From: Gammaproteobacteria bacterium 42_54_T18
GTDB lineage: Bacteria; Pseudomonadota; Gammaproteobacteria; Pseudomonadales; Ketobacteraceae
Assembly (NCBI GenBank): GCA_002163245.1
Contig: MAAL01000109.1
Location: forward strand, 1 to 64,000
Length of the DNA: 64,000 nt
Reading direction: 5' to 3'
Shown here piece after piece: positions 15,424-24,160 of the stretch. Numbering within the stretch: the first letter of the stretch is position 1; each line of letters begins with the position of its first letter. Under the pieces are notes generated by a model, which was given only the letters and a program-made list of their open reading frames with translations, ran no database searches and was not told where the DNA came from. A program made the translations under genes and the position numbers.

Positions 15424-16509
15424 TCACAATAAACAGCCTGGTTTAAGTAAAAGCTGAGAGTACTCAGCTACCATATTGGTAACATTTCCATGTTTTTTTG
15501 CAAAATCTCTTGGCACTAAACTTTTTGGCATGTTCAGGCTATGGAGTAAACCCAGGGATAGGGCTATAGGGCTTTCTTTCTCGACAGAGTCACCTGTTTT
15601 TGGGCAAACGGTTTCGATTGAGCCACCGACATTTGTTACAACGGTACGAATTCCGCAGGATTGTGCTTCCAAGGGGGATAATGGAAACCCTTCGTTTAAT
15701 GATGGCAAACAAAATACATCGAGTGATTGATAGAAAGTATTCATATTGTCCAAATGACCAAGAAAATGTACCCTATTTTCAATGTTCAATACTTTAGCTT
15801 GGTTTTTAAGGTTAATTTCTTGAGATCCACTTCCGGCAATTGCAAGATGAATGTCATCTGAAAGCAAACGTATTGCATCTAACAGAAAATGCTGGCCTTT
15901 TACGGGTTCCATTCTTCCAGAGCAGCCAATAATCTTTTTATCAAGTGGAAGATGTAAGAAGCGGCGCGAAATGTTTTTATTTCCAGGAATAAAATATTCT
16001 GTATTTATACCATTTCGAATAATGGAAATATGCCTATTCTTAATATAGTTACCTAGGTCTTTGGCTACTGATTCGGAATCAGCCACTAATGTGGGATTAG
16101 CAATTTTTAGTGCATATTTTTGAAGTTTTCGTTGCTTTCTGTTATCGAGATGCCATGCGTCATGTTCTGTATGAACATGTGAAAGGATTCCAAAAGCTCT
16201 ACCGGATATACCTGCATATATGAGAGGGCCAATATGGTGTGTGTGAATAGCAATTGGATCTAGGGATTGGAATAACCTAAATAGTGATGAAAAAAGGGAA
16301 GGTTGAAATCCGGGCTTTTTATTTAGGAAAAAAAGTTTATTTTTAAAAGGGGCTAGTCTTGGCCATCGTATAACGGCATTTTCGAACGTATCTTCAAGGC
16401 TTATAATATAGCAAGTATTGGATTTAGAGCCAAAGGATAGTAAATCCAATGCCATGGTCTCAATTCCGCCAGGTCGTAAATGTTGAACTATTTGAATGAT
16501 AGTGGACAT
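15424..16509 (-). CDS. GT4-family glycosyltransferase (SypP-like position)
   Basis: Protein of 361 residues with the GT-B fold of glycosyltransferase family 4. The N-terminal loop reads HLRPGGIETMALDLL, and the donor-site motif is NEGFPLSPLEAQSCG with the conserved EX7E Glu pair. It should be cytosolic or membrane-associated, adding one sugar to the lipid-linked repeat unit. It sits 11 bp after the chain-length gene and 28 bp before the GT2 fusion gene, in one operon. The sugar donor cannot be predicted. Confidence 0.87.
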   Translation of the reverse strand: MSTIIQIVQHLRPGGIETMALDLLSFGSKSNTCYIISLEDTFENAVIRWPRLAPFKNKLFFLNKKPGFQPSLFSSLFRLFQSLDPIAIHTHHIGPLIYAGISGRAFGILSHVHTEHDAWHLDNRKQRKLQKYALKIANPTLVADSESVAKDLGNYIKNRHISIIRNGINTEYFIPGNKNISRRFLHLPLDKKIIGCSGRMEPVKGQHFLLDAIRLLSDDIHLAIAGSGSQEINLKNQAKVLNIENRVHFLGHLDNMNTFYQSLDVFCLPSLNEGFPLSPLEAQSCGIRTVVTNVGGSIETVCPKTGDSVEKESPIALSLGLLHSLNMPKSLVPRDFAKKHGNVTNMVAEYSQLLLKPGCLL

Positions 16510-16520
16510 AGTAAATTCCT

Positions 16521-17960
16521 TTAGCAGGATGTTATTTTTGAGGGTAATGGTGGGATACGACTAATAACGGGTACGTTTAGTAATGTTTCCAGCTGTTTTC
16601 TGGTTCTTAGTGTTGTATCGGTGATTTCAATAAGGAGCGCTATACCTCCACCGAATACTATTCCTGCAATAAATCCGAATATAACAAATAGATAAATAGA
16701 TAAATTTGTTGGGTAGCTCGGGGTAAACGGTTTGTCGATAATTTTGACGCGTTTTTCTTGTTCAAAACGTCCTAATGACCCTGTAACTTTAGCCATTTCA
16801 TGGCGAGTTAGTAGGTCATTATAAAGATCCATTTTCGCTTTTAAGTCTCTATCAAGCTTTAAAAGTTGTCTCTCTTGCTCGCCATAATCATGGGCTTTTT
16901 CTTCCAACATATGTATCATTAATTTTAGGCTAGAGGATTCTTCCTTTAAACCTACAACCCGACTTCTACTGAATTGTAAGTTTTCTAATTGTGAAATTAG
17001 AAGAGGTTGTGGTGAATCTTTGGTTATGGTCGTGATGCTAGCTATATCCCATAGTTTATCTATATTTCTAGTTTTTTTTGAAAGTAACATTAGCTCTCTA
17101 CGCTCTTCCTCTAGTCGTTTTAGTTTTCGTTTTGCACCGACAATTTTGCTATGTCTGTCCGTATATCGAGATTGATAGAGTGCCAATGAACTTTGGATTT
17201 GAACAATCTTTTCCTCGATAACACCAATAACAGGATTGGTCTTAGATAGTTGTTGGTCAATGCTACCAAGGGTCTTAATTGCTCCTGCCAACTCAGATTC
17301 TTTTTCAGATAAACGCTGTTTTAATTTTGTTAATCTTGATATGTTGGAAAGGTGTAGTTCAGGAAGTTCAGTTGCGTTAATATTTTTATAGCTCGCTAGA
17401 GCTGACTCTGATTGTTCCAATTCCTTTTTTCGATATTCTAGATGTTGAGCAAGAAATCGACTTGAGTCAGACATTGATGAACGTTCGGGAGCAAGAAGTT
17501 GTTCGATAAATTGTTGGCTAATAGCCTCAAGAGTATCTTTCATTCCTACGGGGTTATCTGTGGTGTAATCTATTCTAATAAGGTCCTTTCCTTTAAAACT
17601 AACAATAAGTGAATTTGATAATATTTGAATAATTCTGTCAATTTCTTGGGGTGAATTATTATCTGATACTAGATTCATTTCACGAGCTACGGAACCAAGA
17701 ATATGACGACTGTGCAGTAGTGTTTGGAGAGCATCTTTTCGTTCTTTGAGCATTGCAGAAACTGCAAAATCCTCTAAAAATGGGTTCATTTTTGACGTCT
17801 CTTGAATAAGCATACTGGTATGATTTTGGTATTTTTTGTTAGCGGTAACGCCAATAATGAGTCCAATAACTGGAAATATTAGTATTGGTATTGCAATAAT
17901 ATAGCGTTGCCTCCAGGCACTAGACAGTATGAGGCTAAATCTATAGGATAGTTCGTTCAT
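16521..17960 (-). CDS. Wzz/GNVR-type chain-length determinant (SypO-like)
   Basis: Polysaccharide co-polymerase of about 479 residues. There is an N-terminal membrane helix (YIIAIPILIFPVIGLIIGV), a long coiled-coil periplasmic region with a GNVR-type segment, and a C-terminal membrane helix near LFVIFGFIAGIVFGGGIALL. It lacks a fused kinase domain, so the separate CpsD-like protein at 6602 may be its partner. The frame is open to 18005, but the ATG at 17960 overlaps the stop of the preceding gene as ATGA and is the likely start. It sets polymer length at the inner membrane. Confidence 0.88.
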   Translation of the reverse strand: MNELSYRFSLILSSAWRQRYIIAIPILIFPVIGLIIGVTANKKYQNHTSMLIQETSKMNPFLEDFAVSAMLKERKDALQTLLHSRHILGSVAREMNLVSDNNSPQEIDRIIQILSNSLIVSFKGKDLIRIDYTTDNPVGMKDTLEAISQQFIEQLLAPERSSMSDSSRFLAQHLEYRKKELEQSESALASYKNINATELPELHLSNISRLTKLKQRLSEKESELAGAIKTLGSIDQQLSKTNPVIGVIEEKIVQIQSSLALYQSRYTDRHSKIVGAKRKLKRLEEERRELMLLSKKTRNIDKLWDIASITTITKDSPQPLLISQLENLQFSRSRVVGLKEESSSLKLMIHMLEEKAHDYGEQERQLLKLDRDLKAKMDLYNDLLTRHEMAKVTGSLGRFEQEKRVKIIDKPFTPSYPTNLSIYLFVIFGFIAGIVFGGGIALLIEITDTTLRTRKQLETLLNVPVISRIPPLPSKITSC

Positions 17961-19150
17961 AAGTTGCTTAACCATGTTGATACTTGTTTTGATCGGAAAG
18001 TCCAAGTTTGATTTGATACGGACATTTTTCTTATTTCTTTATTGTTGTCAAAAAGTGAATCTTCTATTGCATCAACCATGTCGTAACTATTGTTTACAAT
18101 TTTTACGACGTTTTTGTACTCCTGTATAGCCGAAAAATTTGTTGACACTATAGGAGTCCCAGTTGCTAGATATTCGCGAAGTTTAAGAGGGTTACAGGCA
18201 TCAATTTGTTTATTATTAACAAAAGGTAAGAGAGAAACAGTCCAGTGTTGACTGTAAGTTGGGAGAGATTGGTGATCTTTCGGCCCCAAGAAATATGTGT
18301 TGCTGAGGGATGATATAGAGGAAACGTCGATTTCAACTTTTCCTATGAAGACAAAATTCCACGTAGGTAAATAATCTATGACTTTTTTTAAAGTGTCTAT
18401 ATCAAACCACTTAGAGATACTTCCGTAAAATCCTGCGATAGGTTTTCCATCTTTAGGAAGATCATCCGCAATTTGTGTTGGGTTAGAAAAAAGATCGAAA
18501 TCAACACCATGGGGTAAAAATATCGTTTTATCTTTTGGAAAATTATTGAGAAGAGTCGTACTTGAGGTCATAACAAGACTCGCCTTTTTGAGAGTTTCTA
18601 CTTCTCTTTTGGATACGGTGTCGTGATCAACCCCTGATAAGGATTTAAAATCGTCACCACAGTAGTAAACCAATGAGCTCTCCCCGAGATAGCCACAAAA
18701 ATCAACTGCAGTTGGGAGTGATATCCATAGTATTGGAGATTGCAGCTTCATTTTTCTAAGAATGGGCTTTATTTGTAATAGTAATAAAAGGCGTGATATC
18801 CAGCGAGAAGTTGGACTTTTAGGCGCGGGAATCGTTTTCGGGTTTACAACGATAAAGTTGTCTTCTCCTATGTTAGAGGTATTTCCGGAGGGAATGCGTG
18901 TGTAAAAGCCTTTGTTCCTTTTTTCTGAAACAAAACTATCGGAAAATATTTTTTTGAAGGCTCTTTTGACGTCTTTAACAGTAAGCTCTGGCTGGCGAAG
19001 ACCTATGGAGTTTACCCATAATACTCGTCTATCTTTTGATAGGTGGCTAATAAGGTGTTGAGTACTACTGGGAAGTCCACCCCAGTCCTCTCCAAAAACA
19101 ATGAGATCACGTGGTTCATTTAATAATTCTTGCTTTGTTTTGGATTGCAT
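17957..19150 (-). CDS. GT-B glycosyltransferase, TuaH-like (SypN-like position)
   Basis: Protein of 397 residues. Its N-terminal part (DLIVFGEDWGGLPSSTQHL) and acceptor-side region resemble the TuaH/exopolysaccharide glycosyltransferase group. The C-terminal donor half holds GFYGSISKWFD and CNPLKLREYLATGTPIV. It is the first gene of the operon with the chain-length protein, a second glycosyltransferase and the GT2/sugar-transferase fusion. A sigma-54 promoter lies 34-49 bp before its ATG. Substrates are unknown. Confidence 0.82.
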   Translation of the reverse strand: MQSKTKQELLNEPRDLIVFGEDWGGLPSSTQHLISHLSKDRRVLWVNSIGLRQPELTVKDVKRAFKKIFSDSFVSEKRNKGFYTRIPSGNTSNIGEDNFIVVNPKTIPAPKSPTSRWISRLLLLLQIKPILRKMKLQSPILWISLPTAVDFCGYLGESSLVYYCGDDFKSLSGVDHDTVSKREVETLKKASLVMTSSTTLLNNFPKDKTIFLPHGVDFDLFSNPTQIADDLPKDGKPIAGFYGSISKWFDIDTLKKVIDYLPTWNFVFIGKVEIDVSSISSLSNTYFLGPKDHQSLPTYSQHWTVSLLPFVNNKQIDACNPLKLREYLATGTPIVSTNFSAIQEYKNVVKIVNNSYDMVDAIEDSLFDNNKEIRKMSVSNQTWTFRSKQVSTWLSNL

Positions 19151-19183
19151 TGTGATAACTCCGGCTATGACATGGAGTTAGAT

Positions 19184-19199
19184 TGCACTTTTTGGGCCA
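19184..19199 (-). promoter_or_regulatory. Sigma-54 promoter of the glycosyltransferase/chain-length operon
   Basis: Minus strand TGGCCCAAAAAGTGCA with GG and GC 10 bp apart. The expected start is near 19173, about 23 bases before the ATG at 19150. Confidence 0.75.
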
Positions 19200-19270
19200 A
19201 GAAATATTTAGCGTAAAATCAATAGGTTATGATGCTAAGGGAGAAGAAGGTGTAGAAATTGCAATAATTA

Positions 19271-19283
19271 TCGCAATTTGCGA
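19271..19283 (+). promoter_or_regulatory. LuxO-like upstream activator box
   Basis: TCGCA-ATT-TGCGA, symmetrical in its five-base arms and with 8 of 10 matches to TTGCA-N3-TGCAA. A half site, TTGCAATAATTA, precedes it at 19259. It lies about 104 bp upstream of the expected start of the promoter at 19184-19199. Confidence 0.55.
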
Positions 19284-19296
19284 TGCCTTTTTATGA

Positions 19297-20199
19297 CTAT
19301 ATTCCACTTCCCAATGTATATATTGAATGATCAACAATGTAAGCTCTATAGCGAGTTGATGCACCTGGAGGGATGGCGAAGGGGAGTCCCCCCCAAGAAA
19401 GTTGTTTAATATCACCTATTATGGGTAATAGGCAATGATCAATATAGGGTTGTTGTTCATAAGGGAAGGAAATATATCGGGTTGGATATGCTTCTATATT
19501 ATTAACAATAATTTTTGTAACGGATTCAAGATCATTGCAATTATCTTTGAAAATTGCGTCTGGCAAATAGTATGAGGTATAGAAATTTCGTTTCTCTAAA
19601 AGTGATAATATTTTTGGATTTTTGGATTCAATAATTAAATGGTCCTTTTGTAACTTTGTTCCTTCTGACGTCATATTTTCAATATATTTTACGATATCTA
19701 TATAATTATCGTTATTCAGGTTCTTTAAATCCATCCAGTAGTACTTGTCTTGATCCATAATTGTTAGTAGGTCAGAAAATAGGAATGAAATGGATTTTCG
19801 TTCTGGCCAGTGATAGATATCAATAGCTGACTTCTTTTTGTCCCATATAGCGTCAAATTCAAATGAGGAATAGTATTTCTTATAAATTTTTGCTCTCTTT
19901 GGAGAGTTAGTTCTATGAGCGTAGATATGTTTTCCAATAGTATGATTTTTAAAGAAAAGATCCAGTTCAGCTGGGTCTTCAGCTCCCAAACTATTTGCAT
20001 CTGTAAGTTTTGGTAATGTAACTGACACCGTAGGGAGTTTATTGCAATCGATATTTAGGATATTCGGGTATGACAGGATGCGACAACTATAATAGGCAAC
20101 AAACACTCTTATTGGCTTCATAGTATTGGATACAGAAATTAGTAATAATATCAGTATGATTATGGCTAATAGTATTTTTTTAACGTGGCGTATCGACAT
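19297..20199 (-). CDS. Membrane-anchored protein, possible GDPD/PLC-like TIM barrel
   Basis: Protein of about 300 residues. It starts with a basic stretch and a signal anchor (ILLAIIILILLLISVS). The rest is predicted periplasmic. IYAHRTNSPKRAKIY, then FEFDAIWD and YYWMDLKN resemble the His-Arg and acidic metal-site motifs of glycerophosphodiester phosphodiesterase/PI-PLC-type barrels (FAM151-like), but I am not sure. The frame is open to 20232; the ATG at 20199, one base after the upstream stop, is preferred. It is the last gene of an operon with an EptA-type transferase and an acyltransferase, so a role in trimming or modifying a lipid or polymer is plausible. It has no counterpart in syp that I recall. 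Confidence 0.6.
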   Translation of the reverse strand: MSIRHVKKILLAIIILILLLISVSNTMKPIRVFVAYYSCRILSYPNILNIDCNKLPTVSVTLPKLTDANSLGAEDPAELDLFFKNHTIGKHIYAHRTNSPKRAKIYKKYYSSFEFDAIWDKKKSAIDIYHWPERKSISFLFSDLLTIMDQDKYYWMDLKNLNNDNYIDIVKYIENMTSEGTKLQKDHLIIESKNPKILSLLEKRNFYTSYYLPDAIFKDNCNDLESVTKIIVNNIEAYPTRYISFPYEQQPYIDHCLLPIIGDIKQLSWGGLPFAIPPGASTRYRAYIVDHSIYTLGSGI

Positions 20200-20200
20200 T

Positions 20201-21844
20201 TTATGTACGATTAATGTAATCATTATATTCAACTATGATTGGTGAACCTTGTATAGAAAAGTAAGTAAGATTGTGACTCTCTTTAGGAACACCTGCGATA
20301 CCGCCTAGCGTATTGATAAGAACTTCTGGGAAATATGACGTATTAAATATGCCAAATTTCTTATCACGAAATTTTGAAATTTCTTTAGACAATATTCTAC
20401 TTTTATTACCTTGTGAAACAAATGGAATTGATAGCTCGGATTCTAAGTGTATAGGAATCAATCCATGACCTTTTCCTATTACCTCTCCGTGGTCTGGAAA
20501 GTAAATTGCGAGATCATTAGGGTTGGCGTTTTCGATATAAGAGAATATGGATTCCAAAATACTATCAGTATGGTGAATAGAAGCAAGATAGTGAAGTTTA
20601 TCACTATCTATCGATTGATCTTTCGCAATCTGTTGTTCTATTGCTTCAACGCTTTTTTGAGGAATAGGTATACCATTTCGTATTCTATAATCGCTATGTT
20701 CTCCCCATAGATGTAGAACAATAAAAGATTTTTGAGGTTTTTTTAATTCTTTTACGGCTATTTTGGCAGCAATATTGTCAGTCCAAGCTGTTCCATTATT
20801 GCTTTTGAGTATAACTCTATCGGCACTATTGGCTACCTTAGCGCTGAATGTATCCCATCGTGTGTAGAGGTCTTGAGTAGTTATCCATATTGTTTCATAA
20901 CCGGCTTCTGACATTGAACTAAGAAGTGTTTTGAAAGGTAAGCCATCATGTAAAAATGTGCTGCTTGTAGCGAAAGTAAGAGATCTCGCAACAGATTCCC
21001 GGGTATTTGGTGCCGGTGCATATACATTATTTATTCGATAGAAATGTTCTGATTCTTTCAGGCGGGTCTTTAAATTTGGTGTACTATTAATGATTTCCTC
21101 ATAAATTGAATATGATCCTTGTCTAGAGGATTCACCCAAAATCAAGATAATATCGCCATTTTCATCGGATAATACCGGAAGTTTATCAATATGAGGAGGG
21201 AGAGAATTACCATAAGATTCCTGACTTAGGTGTCGTTCGTGAAGCGCTAAAGCGGCTGTAAGATATAAATTGTAAGATGGCATTGAGGGTATAACATAGA
21301 GTATTGAGAAGGCATCTCTCTTAGCATCTCTTGCATAGTTTTCATCTACGAGATACCGAAAAGCTGGATATCCAAAAACCAATGTGATTGTTAGAATATA
21401 GATGGGCCACAAAATAAGTTTGTGTGGTGATATAACAGATTTTGTAAAGAGGATAATGCACAGTAAGGAAATTATAATGGTAACTGAAAAACTACCCACG
21501 TCTATTAATGAAAAATACTCTCGTACTTCATTTGTATTTGTTGCTAATATTGAGTGAAATGCCCCGTTACTTAGCATGCCGCCGGATACCTCTATAGAAA
21601 TTACCGCTATAAAGACAGAGGTTAATATAATGGTATTTAGTGTTATTCGCAGTTTTCCACTAAACGTAAGTGCGCATAGAATTACCAGAAAATTAAGTAA
21701 TGCATAATAATAGTTAACCATGGAATTATCAAAATTTCCGTAAAAAATGGGCATGAGAGAAAATAACAGTAGAACAATGATAGATTGAATTGTTTTTTTT
21801 GAAATAGAGGTAAATTGATCATTCAATAAACGAAAGAAGATCAT
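20201..21844 (-). CDS. Sulfatase-fold membrane phospho(ethanolamine/glycerol) transferase
   Basis: Protein of 547 residues. Five or so N-terminal membrane helices (residues 15-190) are followed by a periplasmic alkaline-phosphatase-superfamily domain. Its metal-site motifs are DIILILGESSRQGSYS, a candidate nucleophile region near APAPNTRESVARSLT, HLWGEHSDY, and LAIYFPDHGEVIGKGHG near the C-terminus. This is the layout of EptA/OpgE-type transferases that move phosphoethanolamine or phosphoglycerol from lipids to a sugar. It overlaps the acyltransferase gene upstream by 4 bp. I infer modification of the exported polysaccharide or of lipid A; the acceptor is not known. Confidence 0.8.
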   Translation of the reverse strand: MIFFRLLNDQFTSISKKTIQSIIVLLLFSLMPIFYGNFDNSMVNYYYALLNFLVILCALTFSGKLRITLNTIILTSVFIAVISIEVSGGMLSNGAFHSILATNTNEVREYFSLIDVGSFSVTIIISLLCIILFTKSVISPHKLILWPIYILTITLVFGYPAFRYLVDENYARDAKRDAFSILYVIPSMPSYNLYLTAALALHERHLSQESYGNSLPPHIDKLPVLSDENGDIILILGESSRQGSYSIYEEIINSTPNLKTRLKESEHFYRINNVYAPAPNTRESVARSLTFATSSTFLHDGLPFKTLLSSMSEAGYETIWITTQDLYTRWDTFSAKVANSADRVILKSNNGTAWTDNIAAKIAVKELKKPQKSFIVLHLWGEHSDYRIRNGIPIPQKSVEAIEQQIAKDQSIDSDKLHYLASIHHTDSILESIFSYIENANPNDLAIYFPDHGEVIGKGHGLIPIHLESELSIPFVSQGNKSRILSKEISKFRDKKFGIFNTSYFPEVLINTLGGIAGVPKESHNLTYFSIQGSPIIVEYNDYINRT

Positions 21845-22584
21845 AAATTATCTCCATAAAGGTCCTGCTTAGGTGAAATTGAACGTATTATTTTTGCGGG
21901 ACAGCCACCAGCTATAACCATTGATGGTAAGTCGTGTGTTACAACACTCCCTGCAGCAACGATGGTACCGTGCCCGATATGAACCCCAGCCATAACCGAT
22001 ACCCCCGTTGCTAGCCAGACGTCATCATCAAGAATGACGTCCCCAACCTGGGAATCGTTATCTGGCAAACCCATTGCCCTTTTTTTTGGGTCGATCGGGT
22101 GTCCAGGGTAACCAGCCAGAAATGCGCGACCCGCGATACGAACGTTATTTCCAATTTCAACTCGGCTACCAACCGCGATTGTTGTCATCCACCCAATGTC
22201 GACATTGTTTCCAACCATCATGACGGGTTCTGCAATAGAGGCGGTTCGACCACTGATTGTTGTTACTCCTGATATTCTGCAATTACTTCCTATGTGAATC
22301 TGTACCGGGCCACTTATATAGGGGATTCCGCCATATAAATTCAAACCGGTTCCAATACTCGAAATACTTCCCTTAAAAATAGGAGTGTATATAAAAACTC
22401 TTGTTAGATTTGAAAAAATGGAATTGATAGTCTTATACAGCAGATAAAATGATTTAAGGATAAATTTTGGTATAGGTAAATCGAAGGTAATTAGTTGTTT
22501 TATGGTGGAAAATAAGAATTTGGCGAATGGGTTATCACTAGTTTTAATCCATTGTCGAGTTTCACTGAGTGTTATAATTTGCAT
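21841..22584 (-). CDS. Left-handed beta-helix acyltransferase (SypM-like position)
   Basis: Protein of 247 residues whose C-terminal two thirds consist of hexapeptide repeats ([LIV]-G-x4), for example IGSNCRIS, VGNNVDIGWM, VEIGNNVRI and the catalytic-loop region DDVWLATGVSVMAGVHIGHGTIVAAGSVV. It ends with the family signature VIAGGCPAKIIR. Such enzymes transfer acetyl groups from acetyl-CoA to sugars. It is the first gene of a three-gene operon with its own sigma-54 promoter. It occupies the SypM position between the flippase/ligase block and the chain-length block. Confidence 0.87.
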   Translation of the reverse strand: MQIITLSETRQWIKTSDNPFAKFLFSTIKQLITFDLPIPKFILKSFYLLYKTINSIFSNLTRVFIYTPIFKGSISSIGTGLNLYGGIPYISGPVQIHIGSNCRISGVTTISGRTASIAEPVMMVGNNVDIGWMTTIAVGSRVEIGNNVRIAGRAFLAGYPGHPIDPKKRAMGLPDNDSQVGDVILDDDVWLATGVSVMAGVHIGHGTIVAAGSVVTHDLPSMVIAGGCPAKIIRSISPKQDLYGDNL

Positions 22585-22633
22585 GATATACCTATCAATT
22601 AGTCGATTGTCTTTAACGAAGCAAAGTTAAAAC

Positions 22634-22649
22634 TGCAGTAAATATGCCA
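22634..22649 (-). promoter_or_regulatory. Sigma-54 promoter of the acyltransferase operon
   Basis: Minus strand TGGCATATTTACTGCA: TGGCA at -24, CTGCA at -12, 10 bp between GG and GC. The expected start is near 22623, about 39 bases before the ATG at 22584. Confidence 0.8.
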
Positions 22650-22721
22650 GGTTATTTTCCTTCTAAGTTGTTGATTAATAAAAAGCGGATGATGATTCAT
22701 CATTTGCATTTTTGAATTCTA

Positions 22722-22734
22722 TTGCAAATTGCGA
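22722..22734 (+). promoter_or_regulatory. LuxO-like upstream activator box
   Basis: TTGCA-AAT-TGCGA, 9 of 10 matches to TTGCA-N3-TGCAA, about 105 bp upstream of the expected start of the promoter at 22634-22649. A weaker site, TTGCA-TTT-TTGAA, lies at 22704-22716. Confidence 0.6.
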
Positions 22735-22762
22735 TGTCTTGTAGGAGTTGTGATAAGAGTTC

Positions 22763-24160
22763 TTATTTTTTTGTGGTTGGTTTTAATAGTATGTTGTCTG
22801 TCCATCGGGAAATAGCAACAACAAGGGCTGATAGTATGTATATGGGCCAGGTAAAGCCTTGGGTTAGAAACGTCCCTGAAACGACGGTACCAATGAGGCC
22901 AGCAAAGATAGCTTGCGATGCGGCCACAAGAGCAGGGTCGACTGTAGTAATATGTAACTCAATATTAATTAGGCAACGATAGGAGGTTTTTAGTAGAAGG
23001 ATAATAGTGAAAATGAAAACCGTAAGGCCAAGAAATCCGGTTTCTGCGAGAACACCAAACCATGTGCTATGTACCGCATGGTTAAGGCCGTCCCAGTGAG
23101 GGCTATAATAGTAATAATTTGAGTAGAAGTTATCGAGGCCTACCCCGGTGATAGGGTTGTGTACCGCCATACCTATGGCTGCTTCCCATGCATATAAACG
23201 TCCCATTGCCGATGCATCAATACCATCTTCTCCAGCGCCACCACTTGAGCGCCCAGATATTCCAGCAATAAAATAGAGTAAAATTGCAAAAATAGCGGCT
23301 ATAGATACAAAAAGAACTTTGGATTTTGTTTTTCGGTAACCATAGATACCGAATACGGTAAGTATGCCAAGTAACCCGCCGCGGCTTTGTGTGGCTATAA
23401 TAGCGCTAAATAATGTTGTAACACTTATTAAGCCAAGAATCTTTGAGTTAGCGGGTATCCCTTTTGTTATGATCAGGCTGATTGCAAACGACGCTGGAAA
23501 CATCAGAACAAGTGCAAGATCATTTGGGTCCCCTAGAACAGAGCCAATTTGGCGACCTATGGTGACTCTAGTTTCTTCTACTAGGCCTATTCCATTCGCT
23601 TTATTGTAAAGAGCTGTAATCCCAACTAACGTACCAGATACAGTAATTATCTTCGCGGCTAGAGAAAAATCTTTTGCTTGCCGAGTTAAAAAGGCGATAG
23701 CGTAAGTCATTAGAGCGATCTTCCAATATATACCCTTGAAATATTCAATAGCAACAGGTCTGTTACTCGCAACGATTACACCAATCGCCACTAATAAAAA
23801 GAAGACAGATATGCATGCAAGGTCTTTGGTACAATATATTTCAATTTTTTTGCTAATGGCTACATGCCAAAAAAGAGAAAATAGCGACGCCAGTGAAAGA
23901 AGTAGTGGTATTTTGAAATTATAAATTTGAGGAAATACTTCGTGTAATCGAAAGAATGAAAATACTACAAATAGCAATACCATTAAAAAAGGTTTCCAGA
24001 TAACAAAAATAATTGATATTGGCGCTATAGATATAGCTAAGATTAGGAATGGATTTTGAATTTTTAACCAAGCTATAGATATGGCTAAGCAAATCAAAAC
24101 TACGATAATAGTTTTTTTTTGTATATCGAATGTTGCTAATATTGATTCTAAGATTCGCAT
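22763..24160 (-). CDS. O-antigen ligase/polymerase-family membrane protein (SypL-like position)
   Basis: Integral membrane protein of 465 residues with about twelve helices. It has the Wzy_C/O-antigen ligase signature region: GSVLGDPNDLALVL, ATQSRGGLLGIL, and the large periplasmic loop with GRLYAWEAAIGM, NPITGVGLDNF and HAVHSTWFGVLAETGFLGL. It resembles the ligases associated with PEP-CTERM/exosortase exopolysaccharide loci. It could polymerise the repeat units or ligate the chain. The start overlaps the end of the flippase gene by 13 bp, and it is the last gene of that operon. Confidence 0.85.
   Translation of the reverse strand: MRILESILATFDIQKKTIIVVLICLAISIAWLKIQNPFLILAISIAPISIIFVIWKPFLMVLLFVVFSFFRLHEVFPQIYNFKIPLLLSLASLFSLFWHVAISKKIEIYCTKDLACISVFFLLVAIGVIVASNRPVAIEYFKGIYWKIALMTYAIAFLTRQAKDFSLAAKIITVSGTLVGITALYNKANGIGLVEETRVTIGRQIGSVLGDPNDLALVLMFPASFAISLIITKGIPANSKILGLISVTTLFSAIIATQSRGGLLGILTVFGIYGYRKTKSKVLFVSIAAIFAILLYFIAGISGRSSGGAGEDGIDASAMGRLYAWEAAIGMAVHNPITGVGLDNFYSNYYYYSPHWDGLNHAVHSTWFGVLAETGFLGLTVFIFTIILLLKTSYRCLINIELHITTVDPALVAASQAIFAGLIGTVVSGTFLTQGFTWPIYILSALVVAISRWTDNILLKPTTKK

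Noticed and set aside
22763-24160. Exosortase
   Set aside because: The protein has O-antigen ligase motifs and lacks the Cys/Arg/His exosortase pattern; no exosortase is seen anywhere in the window despite the PEP-CTERM gene.
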